64,000 bases of DNA from Serratia liquefaciens (GTDB lineage Bacteria > Pseudomonadota > Gammaproteobacteria > Enterobacterales > Enterobacteriaceae), in NCBI RefSeq assembly GCF_027594825.1, contig NZ_CP088930.1, forward strand, positions 4,773,019 through 4,837,018, in the 5' to 3' direction. The notes beneath the pieces were generated by a model, which made no database searches, was not told the DNA's origin, and saw only the letters and a program-made list of their open reading frames with translations. Position numbers and translations under genes: made by a program. This document shows, one piece after another, positions 19,501-29,668 of the stretch (position 1 is its first letter; each line of letters opens with the position of its first letter).

Positions 19501-22116
19501 ATGACACAACTGCCACAGGCGAAGTATCGCCACGATTATCGCGCGCCAGATTACACCATCACTGATATTGACCTGAATTTTGAGTTGGACGCAGAGAGCA
19601 CTCGCGTCACTGCCGTCAGCAAAATCAAACGCCAGGGCGCTGCCGATGCGGCGCTGGTGTTGAACGGTGAAGATCTGACGCTGGTGAGCATTGAGATCGA
19701 CGGCCAGCCGTGGACAGCCTATCAGTTGCAGGATAACAAACTGGTTATCGAGCAATTGCCGGCACAATTTACCATGACCATTGTCAATGATATCCATCCG
19801 GCTAAAAACACCGCGCTGGAAGGGCTGTATCTGTCCGGCGAAGCGCTGTGTACCCAATGTGAAGCTGAAGGTTTCCGCCACATTACTTATTATCTCGACC
19901 GCCCGGACGTGCTGGCGCGTTTTACCACTCGCATCGTGGCCGACAAGGCGCGTTACCCGTTCCTGTTGTCAAACGGCAACCGCGTAGGTCAGGGCGAACT
20001 GGAAGATGGGCGTCACTGGGTGCAGTGGCAAGATCCTTTCCCAAAACCTTGTTATCTGTTTGCGCTGGTGGCCGGTGATTTCGACGTACTGCGCGACAGC
20101 TTTACCACCCGTTCCGGTCGCGAAGTGGCGCTGGAGTTGTTCGTTGATCGCGGCAACCTGGATCGCGCCGACTGGGCCATGACCTCGCTGAAGAACTCGA
20201 TGAAATGGGACGAAACCCGTTTTGGCCTGGAGTACGATCTCGACATTTATATGATTGTCGCGGTCGACTTCTTCAACATGGGGGCGATGGAGAACAAAGG
20301 GTTAAATATTTTTAACTCCAAATACGTGCTGGCGAAAGCCGAAACCGCCACCGACAAGGATTACCTGAATATCGAAGCGGTGATTGGCCACGAATATTTC
20401 CACAACTGGACCGGCAACCGCGTGACCTGCCGGGACTGGTTCCAGCTCAGCCTGAAAGAAGGGCTGACGGTATTCCGCGATCAGGAGTTCAGCTCCGATT
20501 TGGGCTCACGTCCGGTCAACCGTATCGATAACGTGCGCGTTATGCGCGGTGCGCAGTTCGCCGAAGATGCCAGCCCAATGGCGCATGCTATTCGTCCGGA
20601 CAAAGTGATCGAAATGAACAACTTCTACACCCTGACGGTGTACGAGAAAGGTTCTGAAGTGATCCGTATGATGCATACGCTGCTGGGCGAAGAACAGTTC
20701 CAGAAGGGGATCCAGCTGTACTTCGAACGCCATGACGGCAGTGCGGCAACCTGCGATGATTTCGTTCAGGCGATGGAGGATGCGTCCAACGTTGACCTGT
20801 CACTGTTCCGTCGCTGGTACAGCCAATCCGGTACGCCGCTGCTGACGGTACGTGACGAATACGACGCCGAGCACCAACAGTACCGTTTGCACGTCAGCCA
20901 GAAAACCGCGCCGACCGCCGATCAGCCGGAAAAACTGCCGCTGCATATTCCGCTGGATATCGAACTGTACGATGCGCAAGGTAACGTGATTGCCTTGCAG
21001 AGAAACGGATCGGCGATCAATAACGTGCTGAACGTCACCGAAGCGGAGCAGACCTTCGTGTTCGATGGCGTGGCGCACAAGCCGGTACCGTCCCTGCTAC
21101 GTGAGTTCTCCGCGCCGGTTAAACTGGATTATCCGTACAGCGATCAGCAACTGACCTTCCTGATGCAGCATGCGCGCAATGAGTTTGCCCGTTGGGATGC
21201 GGCACAGAGCCTGTTGGCGACCTACATCAAACTGAACGTCGCCAAACATCAGCAGCAACAGCCGTTGTCGCTGCCGCTGCACGTTGTTGATGCTTTCCGC
21301 GCCGTACTGTTGGACGAGAAGTTGGATCCGGCGCTGGCTGCGCAGATCCTGACGTTGCCTTCAGAAAGTGAAATTGCTGAGCTGTTTGCCACCATCGATC
21401 CTGAAGCGATCGCCGTGGTGCACGAAGCGATCGTCCGCTGTCTGGCGAAGGAAATGGCCGATGAGTGGCTGGCGGTTTATCACGCCAACAAGACCGACGG
21501 CTACCGGGTTGAACATGCCGACATCGCGAAGCGCGCGCTGCGCAACGTGTGCCTGGGCTATCTGGCCTTTGGCGATGAAGCGCTGGCCGACCGATTGGTC
21601 ACGGAGCAGTATCGTCAGGCGGATAATATGACCGATTCGCTGGCGGCACTGGCCGCTGCGGTGGCGGCGCAATTGCCTTGCCGCGACGCGCTGCTGTCGG
21701 CCTTTGACGAACGCTGGCACCAGGATGGCCTGGTGATGGACAAGTGGTTTGTGCTGCAGGCGACCAGCCCGGCGGCGGACGTGCTGACCAAAGTGCGTGG
21801 GTTGCTGAAACACCGTTCATTCAGCCTGAGCAATCCAAACCGCACACGCTCATTGATTGGGGGCTTTGCTTCCGCCAACCCTGCGGCGTTCCATGCGGCG
21901 GACGGCAGTGGCTATCAGTTCCTGGTGGAAATCCTCAGCGATTTGAACCAGCGTAACCCGCAGATTGCGGCTCGCCTGATCGAACCTTTGATCCGCTTGA
22001 AACGCTACGATGCTTCGCGCCAGGCGTTAATGCGCAAAGCGCTTGAACAGTTGAAAGGGCTGGAGAATTTGTCCGGCGACCTGTTCGAGAAAATCACCAA
22101 GGCGCTCGACGCGTAA
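19501..22116 (+). CDS. pepN: Aminopeptidase N
   Basis: An 871-residue M1-family zinc aminopeptidase that removes N-terminal residues from peptides in the cytoplasm. The substrate-recognition motif GAMEN is near residue 261. The zinc motif HEYFHNW is near 297-303, with the third ligand Glu in LKEGLTVFRDQEF about 19 residues later. The length equals E. coli PepN (870) within one residue. The large helical C-terminal half is intact. The ATG at 19501 follows AAAGGG at a usable distance. Confidence 0.97.
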   Translation: MTQLPQAKYRHDYRAPDYTITDIDLNFELDAESTRVTAVSKIKRQGAADAALVLNGEDLTLVSIEIDGQPWTAYQLQDNKLVIEQLPAQFTMTIVNDIHPAKNTALEGLYLSGEALCTQCEAEGFRHITYYLDRPDVLARFTTRIVADKARYPFLLSNGNRVGQGELEDGRHWVQWQDPFPKPCYLFALVAGDFDVLRDSFTTRSGREVALELFVDRGNLDRADWAMTSLKNSMKWDETRFGLEYDLDIYMIVAVDFFNMGAMENKGLNIFNSKYVLAKAETATDKDYLNIEAVIGHEYFHNWTGNRVTCRDWFQLSLKEGLTVFRDQEFSSDLGSRPVNRIDNVRVMRGAQFAEDASPMAHAIRPDKVIEMNNFYTLTVYEKGSEVIRMMHTLLGEEQFQKGIQLYFERHDGSAATCDDFVQAMEDASNVDLSLFRRWYSQSGTPLLTVRDEYDAEHQQYRLHVSQKTAPTADQPEKLPLHIPLDIELYDAQGNVIALQRNGSAINNVLNVTEAEQTFVFDGVAHKPVPSLLREFSAPVKLDYPYSDQQLTFLMQHARNEFARWDAAQSLLATYIKLNVAKHQQQQPLSLPLHVVDAFRAVLLDEKLDPALAAQILTLPSESEIAELFATIDPEAIAVVHEAIVRCLAKEMADEWLAVYHANKTDGYRVEHADIAKRALRNVCLGYLAFGDEALADRLVTEQYRQADNMTDSLAALAAAVAAQLPCRDALLSAFDERWHQDGLVMDKWFVLQATSPAADVLTKVRGLLKHRSFSLSNPNRTRSLIGGFASANPAAFHAADGSGYQFLVEILSDLNQRNPQIAARLIEPLIRLKRYDASRQALMRKALEQLKGLENLSGDLFEKITKALDA

Positions 22117-22146
22117 GTCTAAAATGGGACGGCATGCCGTCCTTTT

Positions 22147-22923
22147 TTAATTTGCTGCACGGCGTGTGGCCTGGTTTAAGGGGGAGGGCGGAGACAATAC
22201 TCTGTCCAGCACCTCGGCTTCCAGCTCTGCCAGTTTGACCGACCCTTTGCGCCGTGGGCGCGGCAGGTCGACGGTCAGATCCAAGCCGATACGGCCTTCC
22301 TCAATCAAAATCACGCGATCCGCCAGCGCAATGGCTTCACTGACGTCGTGCGTCACCAGCAATACGGTGAAACCGTGCTGTTGCCATAACCCTTCAATCA
22401 ATCCCTGCATTTCAATCCGCGTCAAGGCGTCAAGCGCCCCCAAAGGTTCGTCCAACAGCAACAGGCGTGGACGGTGGATCAGCGCGCGTGCCAAGGCCAC
22501 TCGCTGTTTTTGTCCTCCGGACAAGGCCGCCGGCCACTCGTTGGCGCGGTCGGCCAGCCCGACGGCTTCCAGCGCTTGCAACGCATCGGCACGCCAGTTG
22601 CCGCGCAGGCCAAGGCCCACATTGTCGATCACCTTTTTCCACGGTAGCAGGCGGGCGTCCTGAAACATCAAGCGAGTATCGTCTCTGGCGCTGGCAAGGG
22701 GCGCATTCCCGCTCAGCAAGGCGCCGCTGGTGGCTTTTTCCAGTCCTGCCATCAGACGTAGCAGCGTGCTTTTACCGCAGCCACTGCGCCCGACCACGGC
22801 GACAAACTGTCCCGCGCTGATGCGCAATTGAATATTGTCCAGCACGGTGCGGTTGCCATAGCGCTTGGCAAGGGACTCCAGTGTGACCGGCGTCCCTTGG
22901 GGAATTCGAGCGGGAGTCGTCAT
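22147..22923 (-). CDS. ssuB: Aliphatic sulfonate ABC transporter ATPase SsuB
   Basis: A 258-residue ABC ATPase that energises alkanesulfonate import with SsuA and SsuC. Walker A is GRSGCGKST near residues 45-53, the signature is [15 protein letters not shown], and Walker B is [12 protein letters not shown], followed by the switch His in [10 protein letters not shown]. The start overlaps the ssuC stop by 4 bp. It is the last gene of a leftward ssuEADCB operon, used for sulfur acquisition when sulfate is scarce. Confidence 0.95.
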   Translation of the reverse strand: MTTPARIPQGTPVTLESLAKRYGNRTVLDNIQLRISAGQFVAVVGRSGCGKSTLLRLMAGLEKATSGALLSGNAPLASARDDTRLMFQDARLLPWKKVIDNVGLGLRGNWRADALQALEAVGLADRANEWPAALSGGQKQRVALARALIHRPRLLLLDEPLGALDALTRIEMQGLIEGLWQQHGFTVLLVTHDVSEAIALADRVILIEEGRIGLDLTVDLPRPRRKGSVKLAELEAEVLDRVLSPPSPLNQATRRAAN

Positions 22924-23714
22924 AGCGCTTCTCCTTGTTTCAGTTGATAGGCCGGGTGCCAGCGCAACCAGACGCGTTCCAGCAACTGTGCGCTGACGTC
23001 CGCCAGCTTGCCGAGCAGGGCATAAAGCACAATCGCCACCACCACCACGTCGGTCTGCAAGAATTCACGTGCGTTCATCGCCAGATAACCGATACCTGAA
23101 TTGGCGGAAATGGTTTCGGCCACGATCAGCGTCAGCCACATAAAGCCCAACGCGAAACGCACGCCGACCATGATCGACGGCAGAGCGCCCGGCAAAACCA
23201 CCTGAGCAAACAGCTGGAAACCACTCAGGCCGTAGCTGCGTGCCATTTCAAGCAGGCCGTGATCGATATTCTTGATACCGTGATAGGTATTCAAATAAAT
23301 GGGGAACAGGGTGCCTAACGCCACCAGAAAAATCTTGGCGGACTCATCGATACCGAACCACAGGATCACCAGCGGGATCAGCGCCAGGTGCGGTACGTTG
23401 CGGATCATCTGCACGGAGCTGTCCAACAGGCGCTCGCCCCAACGTGACAGACCGGTGATAAAGCCCAGCGCCAGCCCAATGCTGCCGCCGATGCTAAAAC
23501 CGATCAGTGCGCGCCAACTGCTGATCGTCAGGTGTTGCCACAACTCGCCGCTTTTGGTGAGCGTCCAGAAGGCGGTAACGACCGCGCTCGGTGCCGGCAG
23601 AATACGGTTTGACAACCAGCCCGCCTCAACGGAGATTTGCCAGATAACCACCAGCGCTACCGGCAATGCCCAGGGGGCCAGCCGGTGCAATATGCGTTGT
23701 GTACCCTTCGCCAT
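22920..23714 (-). CDS. ssuC: Aliphatic sulfonate ABC transporter permease SsuC
   Basis: A 264-residue inner-membrane permease of the taurine/sulfonate type, with about six hydrophobic segments. The BPD permease coupling loop is visible as [25 protein letters not shown] in outline (residues 155-180). The N-terminal [19 protein letters not shown] leads into the first helix. It lies 11 bp after ssuD and overlaps ssuB by 4 bp, consistent with one transcript. Confidence 0.95.
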   Translation of the reverse strand: MAKGTQRILHRLAPWALPVALVVIWQISVEAGWLSNRILPAPSAVVTAFWTLTKSGELWQHLTISSWRALIGFSIGGSIGLALGFITGLSRWGERLLDSSVQMIRNVPHLALIPLVILWFGIDESAKIFLVALGTLFPIYLNTYHGIKNIDHGLLEMARSYGLSGFQLFAQVVLPGALPSIMVGVRFALGFMWLTLIVAETISANSGIGYLAMNAREFLQTDVVVVAIVLYALLGKLADVSAQLLERVWLRWHPAYQLKQGEAL

Positions 23715-23725
23715 AAGGGGGCTCC

Positions 23726-24874
23726 TCAGCTTTGCGACGCTTTTTGCGGAATATAAATATTGGCCACCACTTCTCCCTGGGCCTTGACCGGTTTGCGCTG
23801 AGTGGGGATTGGGTTTTCCACCAGGTCAAGATGGGGGAACAGCAGTTCGCCGACGCGATAGGCTTCTTCCAGATGCGGGTAGCCGGACAGGATAAAGGTA
23901 TCGATGCCCAGATCGGCATATTCCTGCATGCGCGCCGCCACCGTCGGGCCGTCGCCGACCAGGGCAGTACCGGCCCCGCCACGGACCAGGCCCACCCCGG
24001 CCCACAGATTGGGGCTGATCTCCAGATTGTCTTTTTTGCCGCCGTGCAGCGCCGCCATGCGCCGTTGCCCTACAGAGTCGAAGCGGGCAAATGCCTTTTG
24101 TGCATCGGCGATGGTTTTTTCATCCAGATTGGCAATCAGTCGGTCTGCTGCACGCCAGGCTTCTTCCGTAGTTTCACGCACGATCACGTGCAGGCGAATG
24201 CCGAAGCGCACCTTGCGACCTTTGGCCGCAGCTTTGGCGCGGACCTCGGCTATTTTTTCTTTCACCTGCGCCGGGGGTTCTCCCCAGGTGAGATACATTT
24301 CAACCTGTTCGGCGGCCAGATCCTGCGCAGCGGCAGAGGATCCACCGAAATACAGTGGCGGACGCGGTTGTTGCACCGGCGGGTACAGCAGTTTTGCCCC
24401 CTTCACCTGAATATGCTTGCCATCGAAATCGACGGTTTCCCCTTCCAGCACCTTACGCCAAACGTGGGTGAACTCTGCCGAAGCCTCGTAACGTTCTTCG
24501 TGATTCAGATGCAGCCCTTCCGCCGCCAATTCTTCGGGATCGCCGCCGGTGACCAGGTTGAACAACGCCCGGCCATTGGAAAGGCGATCGAGCGTTGCCG
24601 CCTGGCGAGCCGCCAGGGTGGGTGAAATAATGCCGGGGCGTAAGGCCACCAGGAATTTCAACCGTTGAGTGACCGGGATCAGCGAGGCGGCCACTAACCA
24701 GGAGTCTTCACAAGAACGGCCGGTGGGGATCAACACGCCGCCGAATCCCAGCCGATCGGCCGCTTGGGCAATTTGCTGCAAATAGCCGTAATCGACGCTG
24801 CGTGCGCCCTCCGTGCTGCCGAGATAGTGGCCGTCGCCATGGGTCGGTAAAAACCAGAATACGTTCAGGCTCAT
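23726..24874 (-). CDS. ssuD: FMNH2-dependent alkanesulfonate monooxygenase SsuD
   Basis: A 382-residue luciferase-like flavin monooxygenase that desulfonates C1-C14 alkanesulfonates to aldehyde and sulfite, using FMNH2 supplied by SsuE. The family N-terminus [19 protein letters not shown] is present and the body is collinear with E. coli SsuD (381 residues). The conserved Cys in [10 protein letters not shown] and the Arg-containing [14 protein letters not shown] segment are retained. It lies between ssuA and ssuC with gaps of 11-16 bp. Confidence 0.96.
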   Translation of the reverse strand: MSLNVFWFLPTHGDGHYLGSTEGARSVDYGYLQQIAQAADRLGFGGVLIPTGRSCEDSWLVAASLIPVTQRLKFLVALRPGIISPTLAARQAATLDRLSNGRALFNLVTGGDPEELAAEGLHLNHEERYEASAEFTHVWRKVLEGETVDFDGKHIQVKGAKLLYPPVQQPRPPLYFGGSSAAAQDLAAEQVEMYLTWGEPPAQVKEKIAEVRAKAAAKGRKVRFGIRLHVIVRETTEEAWRAADRLIANLDEKTIADAQKAFARFDSVGQRRMAALHGGKKDNLEISPNLWAGVGLVRGGAGTALVGDGPTVAARMQEYADLGIDTFILSGYPHLEEAYRVGELLFPHLDLVENPIPTQRKPVKAQGEVVANIYIPQKASQS

Positions 24875-24890
24875 CGTCAGTTCTCCAAAA

Positions 24891-25856
24891 TTATTGTGCG
24901 CTCGGGCGCCAGATGCGTTGCGAAATATCGACTTTCACCGGCACCAGACGGTTGGCGTAAAACAGATCGGCGGTTTGCTGCTGAGCGGCAATGGTGCGCG
25001 CGTCCAGAGGCTTGATGGCGGTCGGTGGACGGTGATCCAAATAAGACGAGATCACTTTTTCCGGCAGGCCCATGGCGTTTGCCAGTAGCGTGACGCTTTG
25101 CGCTCGGTCGCTTTGGGTCAGCGCATCAGCTTTGGTCAACTCATCAAGCACCTGCTGAATGAACGGCCCGTTAGCTTCGGTATAAGTGCGTACCGCCAGA
25201 TAGAAGGAGCCGGTTTGATTCAAATCGGTGCCGTCACCCAGCACCCGCACGCCGCCCTGCAGCAAGGCAGCGGAATAGTACGGGTCCCAGATGGTCCAGG
25301 CATCGACGTTGCCCTGCTGGAAGGCGGCGCGGGCATCGGCCGGCGTCAGATAAATGGGTTGAATATCGGTAAACTTCAGTCCGGCTTTTTGCAGCGATCG
25401 CAGCAGCAGGTTGTGGGAACTGGAGCCTTTCTGGAAGGCGACCTTGTGGCCTTTCAAATCAGCGACGGTTTTGATCGGGCTATTCTCCGGCACCAGGATC
25501 ACTTCCGCCTTGGGTTTTGGTGGCTCTACGCCGACATACAGCAGATCCGCCCCGGCGGCCTGGGCAAAGATCGGAGGAATATCGCCGGTGCTGCCCAGAT
25601 CGATACTGCCGACGTTCAGCGCCTCAAGCATCTGCGGGCCGGCGGGGAATTCGATCCAACTGATTTTGGTGGTGGGGAAACGCTGTTCCAGCAGGCGGTG
25701 GGATTTTGCCAGTACCAGACTGACCGATCCTTTTTGATAACCGATACGAAACTGCGCCGGATCCTGTGCGCTGGCGGAATTGATCCACGCCAGTGAGATG
25801 ATGCCGGCTAAGGCGCCAGTGCCAAGCCAACGGCCAAATGATGAAAGTCGTGTCAT
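24891..25856 (-). CDS. ssuA: Sulfonate-binding periplasmic protein SsuA
   Basis: A 321-residue substrate-binding protein of the SsuA/TauA family. A signal peptide is visible in residues 1-30 ([21 protein letters not shown]), and the mature protein starts near [14 protein letters not shown]. The binding-lobe segments [19 protein letters not shown] and [14 protein letters not shown] are typical. AAGGAAAGAGG lies right before the ATG. It is second in the ssu operon, 26 bp after ssuE. Confidence 0.95.
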   Translation of the reverse strand: MTRLSSFGRWLGTGALAGIISLAWINSASAQDPAQFRIGYQKGSVSLVLAKSHRLLEQRFPTTKISWIEFPAGPQMLEALNVGSIDLGSTGDIPPIFAQAAGADLLYVGVEPPKPKAEVILVPENSPIKTVADLKGHKVAFQKGSSSHNLLLRSLQKAGLKFTDIQPIYLTPADARAAFQQGNVDAWTIWDPYYSAALLQGGVRVLGDGTDLNQTGSFYLAVRTYTEANGPFIQQVLDELTKADALTQSDRAQSVTLLANAMGLPEKVISSYLDHRPPTAIKPLDARTIAAQQQTADLFYANRLVPVKVDISQRIWRPSAQ

Positions 25857-25882
25857 CCTCTTTCCTTATATAGAGCGTGCTG

Positions 25883-26461
25883 TCAGGCAGTTTGACGTGA
25901 GAACAGGGAAGGGGAGAGCCGTGCCTGCGGTGGCTTACGGCGGCCGAGCGCCAGGTAGAAGCTTTCCAGGGCTTCTTCCAGCCGGGAAGCCAAACCTTCG
26001 GACAGGGTAATTTCCTCACCGTCCAGCACCACCTGGCTGTCATCGGCGAACACTCCATGCAGCACTTCCTGCGCTTTCAATGCCGCCAGCACCGGTTTCA
26101 GGGCATAGTCCACCGCCAGCATATGGCCAATGGAGCCACCGGTGGCCAGGGGTAACACCACCTTATGGTCCAGCGCACGTTCCGGCAGCAGATCCAGCAG
26201 GGTTTTCAGCGCGCCGGAAAACGAGGCCTTATACACCGGGGTAGAGACCAGCAGGCCGTCGGCCAAAGCCAGTTGTTCGGTAAAGGCTTTTATCGCCGGG
26301 CTATTGAAATTGGCGTACAGCAAGTCTTCTGCGTCAAAGTCGTGCAGGGTGTAGGAGATCACCTCCACGCCCTGTTGCTGCAACCAATTCTTACTCAAGG
26401 AAAGCAGGGCCGCTGAACGTGATGGGATGCGAGGGCTGCCGGACAGTGATATAACGCGCAT
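25883..26461 (-). CDS. ssuE: NAD(P)H-dependent FMN reductase SsuE
   Basis: A 192-residue flavodoxin-fold FMN reductase that provides reduced FMN to SsuD. The family motif [13 protein letters not shown] is at the N-terminus and [20 protein letters not shown] lies near residues 78-97. The start at 26461 is chosen because AAGGAG lies six bases upstream and the protein then begins [12 protein letters not shown] at 26467 is an alternative. It is the first gene of the ssuEADCB operon; in E. coli that operon depends on Cbl and is repressed by sulfate through CysB, but I could not place a clear Cbl site in the short A/T-rich upstream region. Confidence 0.94.
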   Translation of the reverse strand: MRVISLSGSPRIPSRSAALLSLSKNWLQQQGVEVISYTLHDFDAEDLLYANFNSPAIKAFTEQLALADGLLVSTPVYKASFSGALKTLLDLLPERALDHKVVLPLATGGSIGHMLAVDYALKPVLAALKAQEVLHGVFADDSQVVLDGEEITLSEGLASRLEEALESFYLALGRRKPPQARLSPSLFSRQTA

Positions 26462-26610
26462 TACCACTCCTTATAACTAAAAGTTAGGTTTAATTAGAAA
26501 ATTGTCGAGAAGTGTTTTAAACCTATCAGCAAAGGGGCGGGTTACTTAAATCTCATTTTTTGATTTTGATATGCGTAAATGCGGATTGGCGGGGCTTTGG
26601 CTCCCTATCG

Positions 26611-26626
26611 GGGGAAACGATTGCGT
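26611..26626. promoter_or_regulatory. PurR-like operator upstream of pyrD
   Basis: GGGGAAACGATTGCGT matches the PurR consensus AnGnAAnCGnTTGCnT at all but the first fixed base. It lies 95 bp before the pyrD start and about 60 bp before the likely transcription start. PurR is a known repressor of pyrD in E. coli. Confidence 0.65.
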
Positions 26627-26679
26627 TAAAAACGCTTTTTTTGCTTTTAATCAATTCCAATTGGCCAAGGGATACCGGA

Positions 26680-26705
26680 TAATACGCCCCCGGTTTGCAA
26701 CCGGG
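26680..26705 (+). promoter_or_regulatory. pyrD -10 and pyrimidine-responsive leader hairpin
   Basis: A -10-like TAATAC (26680-26685) is followed by GCCCCCGG, where transcription would start, and then the perfect inverted repeat CCCGGTT-tgc-AACCGGG (26689-26705). The ribosome-binding site AGGAG (26711-26715) follows within six bases. In E. coli pyrC and pyrD, CTP level selects the start nucleotide; longer transcripts starting at C form a hairpin that blocks translation. The layout here fits that mechanism. Confidence 0.65.
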
Positions 26706-26720
26706 AAATCAGGAGAGTAC

Positions 26721-27731
26721 ATGTACTACCCCCTCATCAGAAAAGCGTTGTTCCAGCTCGATCCCGAGCGTGCGCATGAATTGACTTTTCATCAGCTCCG
26801 CCGCGTCACCGGCACCCCGTTAGAATTTGTTATTCGCCAGTCTGTGCCGACCAAGCCGGTAAGCTGCATGGGGCTCTCTTTTAAAAATCCTTTGGGTTTG
26901 GCCGCCGGTCTGGATAAAGACGGCGAGTGTATCGACGCATTCGGCGCCATGGGTTTCGGCTTTGTCGAAGTCGGCACCGTGACGCCACGCCCGCAGTCGG
27001 GCAACGACAAGCCGCGTCTGTTCCGCATCGTGGAAGCAGAAGGCCTGATCAACCGAATGGGCTTTAATAACCAGGGCGTGGATAATCTGGTTGAAAACGT
27101 TAAGAAATCTCATTTCGGCGGTATTCTGGGGATTAATATCGGCAAGAATAAAGACACCCCGGTCGAGCAAGGAAAAGACGATTATCTGATCTGTATGGAT
27201 AAAGTTTATCCGTATGCCGGTTATATCGCGATTAACATTTCGTCACCCAATACGCCGGGGTTACGATCCTTACAGTACGGTGAAGCGTTAGACGATCTTT
27301 TGGCCGCCATTAAAAATAAGCAGCAGGAATTGCATGCGCGCCATCACAAATATGTGCCGGTGGCGGTAAAGATCGCGCCGGATCTTTCAGAAGAAGAATT
27401 GATCCAAATAGCCGACAGTTTGGTGCGCCATAATATAGATGGCGTGATCGCGACCAATACCACGCTGGATCGTAAATTGATCCAGGGGCTGAATTATTGC
27501 GAGCAAATGGGGGGCCTGAGTGGTCGTCCGTTGCAGGCGAGCAGCACTGAAGTGATCCGCCGTTTGTCACTTGAGCTGCAAGGGCGTCTGCCGATTATCG
27601 GGGTGGGCGGAATTGATTCCCTGATGGCCGCGCGGGAAAAAATGGCAGCCGGGGCTTCGTTGGTGCAAATTTATTCCGGATTTATCTTCAAAGGTCCGCG
27701 GCTGATTAAAGATATCGTTAACTACATCTAA
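26721..27731 (+). CDS. pyrD: Dihydroorotate dehydrogenase (quinone), class 2
   Basis: A 336-residue FMN enzyme of pyrimidine synthesis that oxidises dihydroorotate to orotate and passes electrons to quinones at the inner membrane. The N-terminal segment [21 protein letters not shown] is the membrane-associating helix pair of class 2 enzymes. [15 protein letters not shown] and the FMN-phosphate loop [20 protein letters not shown] are present, as is the catalytic Ser region [11 protein letters not shown]. The start at 26721, preceded by AGGAG, matches E. coli PyrD in length; the longer upstream frame is not conserved. Confidence 0.97.
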   Translation: MYYPLIRKALFQLDPERAHELTFHQLRRVTGTPLEFVIRQSVPTKPVSCMGLSFKNPLGLAAGLDKDGECIDAFGAMGFGFVEVGTVTPRPQSGNDKPRLFRIVEAEGLINRMGFNNQGVDNLVENVKKSHFGGILGINIGKNKDTPVEQGKDDYLICMDKVYPYAGYIAINISSPNTPGLRSLQYGEALDDLLAAIKNKQQELHARHHKYVPVAVKIAPDLSEEELIQIADSLVRHNIDGVIATNTTLDRKLIQGLNYCEQMGGLSGRPLQASSTEVIRRLSLELQGRLPIIGVGGIDSLMAAREKMAAGASLVQIYSGFIFKGPRLIKDIVNYI

Positions 27732-27750
27732 TATTTTTCCTTTCATTTTC

Positions 27751-27778
27751 AGCCGGGGGTTTATTTCTTCCCCCGGCT
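27751..27778 (+). terminator. Terminator-like hairpin after pyrD
   Basis: AGCCGGGGG and CCCCCGGCT form a perfect 9-bp stem with a ten-base T-rich loop, 20 bp past the pyrD stop. The following tract (cgtctatatttt) is only partly T-rich, so termination strength is uncertain. Confidence 0.6.
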
Positions 27779-27906
27779 CGTCTATATTTTGTCCACTAGC
27801 ATAAATATCGTTCGCGGAATTATCCGATGTTTAAGCGACTTGAGTGGTGATAAAATCACCTTTTAGGGTAAATACGGCGTGGCATGGGCAGCGAGAAGGA
27901 TAAGAC

Positions 27907-28455
27907 ATGAAGATAAAACCTGACGATAATTGGCGTTGGTATTTTGACGCCGAACACGATCGGCTAATGCTGGATTTAGCCAATGGGATGATCTTCCGCT
28001 CGCGTTTTCCTGCCAAAATGTTAACGCCGGATGCTTTCGACGAATGCTCTTTCTGTGTGGACGACGCTGCGCTTTATTTTAATTATGAAGAGCAGTGCAA
28101 ACAGATAAAGCTCAGCCACGAGCAACGCGCCGAACTGGTATTAAATGCCCTGGTAGCCTATCGCTTCCTCAAGCCGCTGATGCCGAAAAGCTGGCATTTC
28201 TCGCAGCAACATTATCCATTGCAGCCGAAAAACGGTGAGTTGGCGGCGGTGAAGGTGATGGAGAGCGGCGTTGAAGCCCGCCTGCTGGTGGTGGAAGCCG
28301 GCGACAACGCCAGCCTTTGCCTGCTGGCGCAAAACCAACTCTCCGTGGCCGGCCGTACCATGGTTCTTGGCGATGCCATCAAAGTGATGCACGATCGCCT
28401 TAAACCCTGTGCGCAATACGAGGCTTCCGCCCCGGCTTACGACAGGGCGGTATAA
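27907..28455 (+). CDS. zapC: Cell division protein ZapC
   Basis: A 182-residue cytoplasmic protein matching ZapC (YcbW), which binds FtsZ and promotes bundling of its protofilaments in the Z-ring. The N-terminus [28 protein letters not shown] is characteristic. There are no membrane segments. It is monocistronic, rightward, 175 bp after pyrD, and converges on ycbX with only 6 bp between the stops. Confidence 0.93.
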   Translation: MKIKPDDNWRWYFDAEHDRLMLDLANGMIFRSRFPAKMLTPDAFDECSFCVDDAALYFNYEEQCKQIKLSHEQRAELVLNALVAYRFLKPLMPKSWHFSQQHYPLQPKNGELAAVKVMESGVEARLLVVEAGDNASLCLLAQNQLSVAGRTMVLGDAIKVMHDRLKPCAQYEASAPAYDRAV

Positions 28456-28461
28456 CGGCGA

Positions 28462-29565
28462 TTACGCCAGCGTCAAATCGCTTTTTGGAATACAGCTGCA
28501 GCAAAGGATGGTGCCATTGTTGGCGACCGCACTTTTCTTCAGCGGTGCCACTTCGCCACTGACCAAGGTGATGCGACAACTTCCGCAAATTCCCGCACGG
28601 CATGAATAAGGCACGCGCAGCCCTTGCTGTTCCAACTGCTCCAGCAAGATCTGCTGATTATTGCCGGTAAACACCGTTCCCGCGTATTCGATAGTGACGC
28701 TATGTTCACTGTCCTGCGGCGCCTGCACGCTCTCAACCACTTTTCCTGCGCCATAAGGGCGCGGTGGTTTGTTGGATAACACTTCCACCGTATCACCGAC
28801 GCGGATAATACCACTGCTGCGCGCCACCATATTCTGGCCAAAATCGATATCGCCGTTGTCCGCCGTGCGGAACTTCTGCAGGGTGCTCAGGGGTTCGCCG
28901 CTCGGGTGCTTGCGGCCACGTTCGGTGCTGACGGTGGTCAACACGCAGCGGCTACAGGGTTTGACCAGATCAAACATCACGTCACCGACGCGGATCACCT
29001 GCCAACCGTCTTCGGCCCAGGCTGCAGCACCGGTCACCACCAGATTGGGGCGGAACTGCTCGAGCTTGATGCTACCTGGGCAACGCTGCTGCAAATCGTT
29101 GAATGAGGCTTCGTTGATCAGCAAATAAGGGTAGCCGTCGGCGAAAGAAAGGGGGATTTCCGGGTGTTTTTTCACGCGACGGGTCAGCTCGGGGCCAAGC
29201 CAACGCAACTGCACTTCACGCTGGAAATAACCGCTCAGCCAATTGTTAATCGCTGCCGGCGCAATTAAGGCGGTGAAATGGTTGCCCCAGACTTCGGTCG
29301 GTTGCGCCTCAGGGGCGAAATCGCTGAAGCGGATGGCAGCGCTTTCTCCGTCCGGCGCGGTCAGAAATAGCCCATCGGGCAGCAGAGCCGGGGTGAACAT
29401 CACCATTTGCGGATATTGGCGTGCGGTAATAAAGGTGCCATCCGGTTCGGTGATCATAAAGTTACGGTCGAAAGCCAATCCACTGCTGGAAGCCTGCGCG
29501 TGCGAAAGCTGCAAACCACGAAGTGATTTCACCGGATGAACGTAAAGTTTCGAAAGCGTAATCAC
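28462..29565 (-). CDS. ycbX: YcbX, MOSC-domain molybdenum-cofactor protein with 2Fe-2S domain
   Basis: A 367-residue protein with an N-terminal MOSC beta-barrel (residues 1-115), a MOSC domain (about 120-260) holding the cofactor-binding Cys in [13 protein letters not shown], and a C-terminal plant-type ferredoxin domain. The 2Fe-2S ligands are visible as CRAGICGSC and the CCSC near the end. YcbX of E. coli detoxifies N-hydroxylated bases such as 6-hydroxylaminopurine, partnered with CysJ. It is divergent from rlmKL with about 100 bp between the starts. Confidence 0.93.
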   Translation of the reverse strand: MITLSKLYVHPVKSLRGLQLSHAQASSSGLAFDRNFMITEPDGTFITARQYPQMVMFTPALLPDGLFLTAPDGESAAIRFSDFAPEAQPTEVWGNHFTALIAPAAINNWLSGYFQREVQLRWLGPELTRRVKKHPEIPLSFADGYPYLLINEASFNDLQQRCPGSIKLEQFRPNLVVTGAAAWAEDGWQVIRVGDVMFDLVKPCSRCVLTTVSTERGRKHPSGEPLSTLQKFRTADNGDIDFGQNMVARSSGIIRVGDTVEVLSNKPPRPYGAGKVVESVQAPQDSEHSVTIEYAGTVFTGNNQQILLEQLEQQGLRVPYSCRAGICGSCRITLVSGEVAPLKKSAVANNGTILCCSCIPKSDLTLA

Positions 29566-29668
29566 CCTTATCCCCGTGCGATTATTAAATAGAAGGGAGC
29601 AACTTTATGACAAGCGGTCTGGATTAGCTATAATGCGCAACAATTTTCTTTTTGGTGATAAGTACGAT

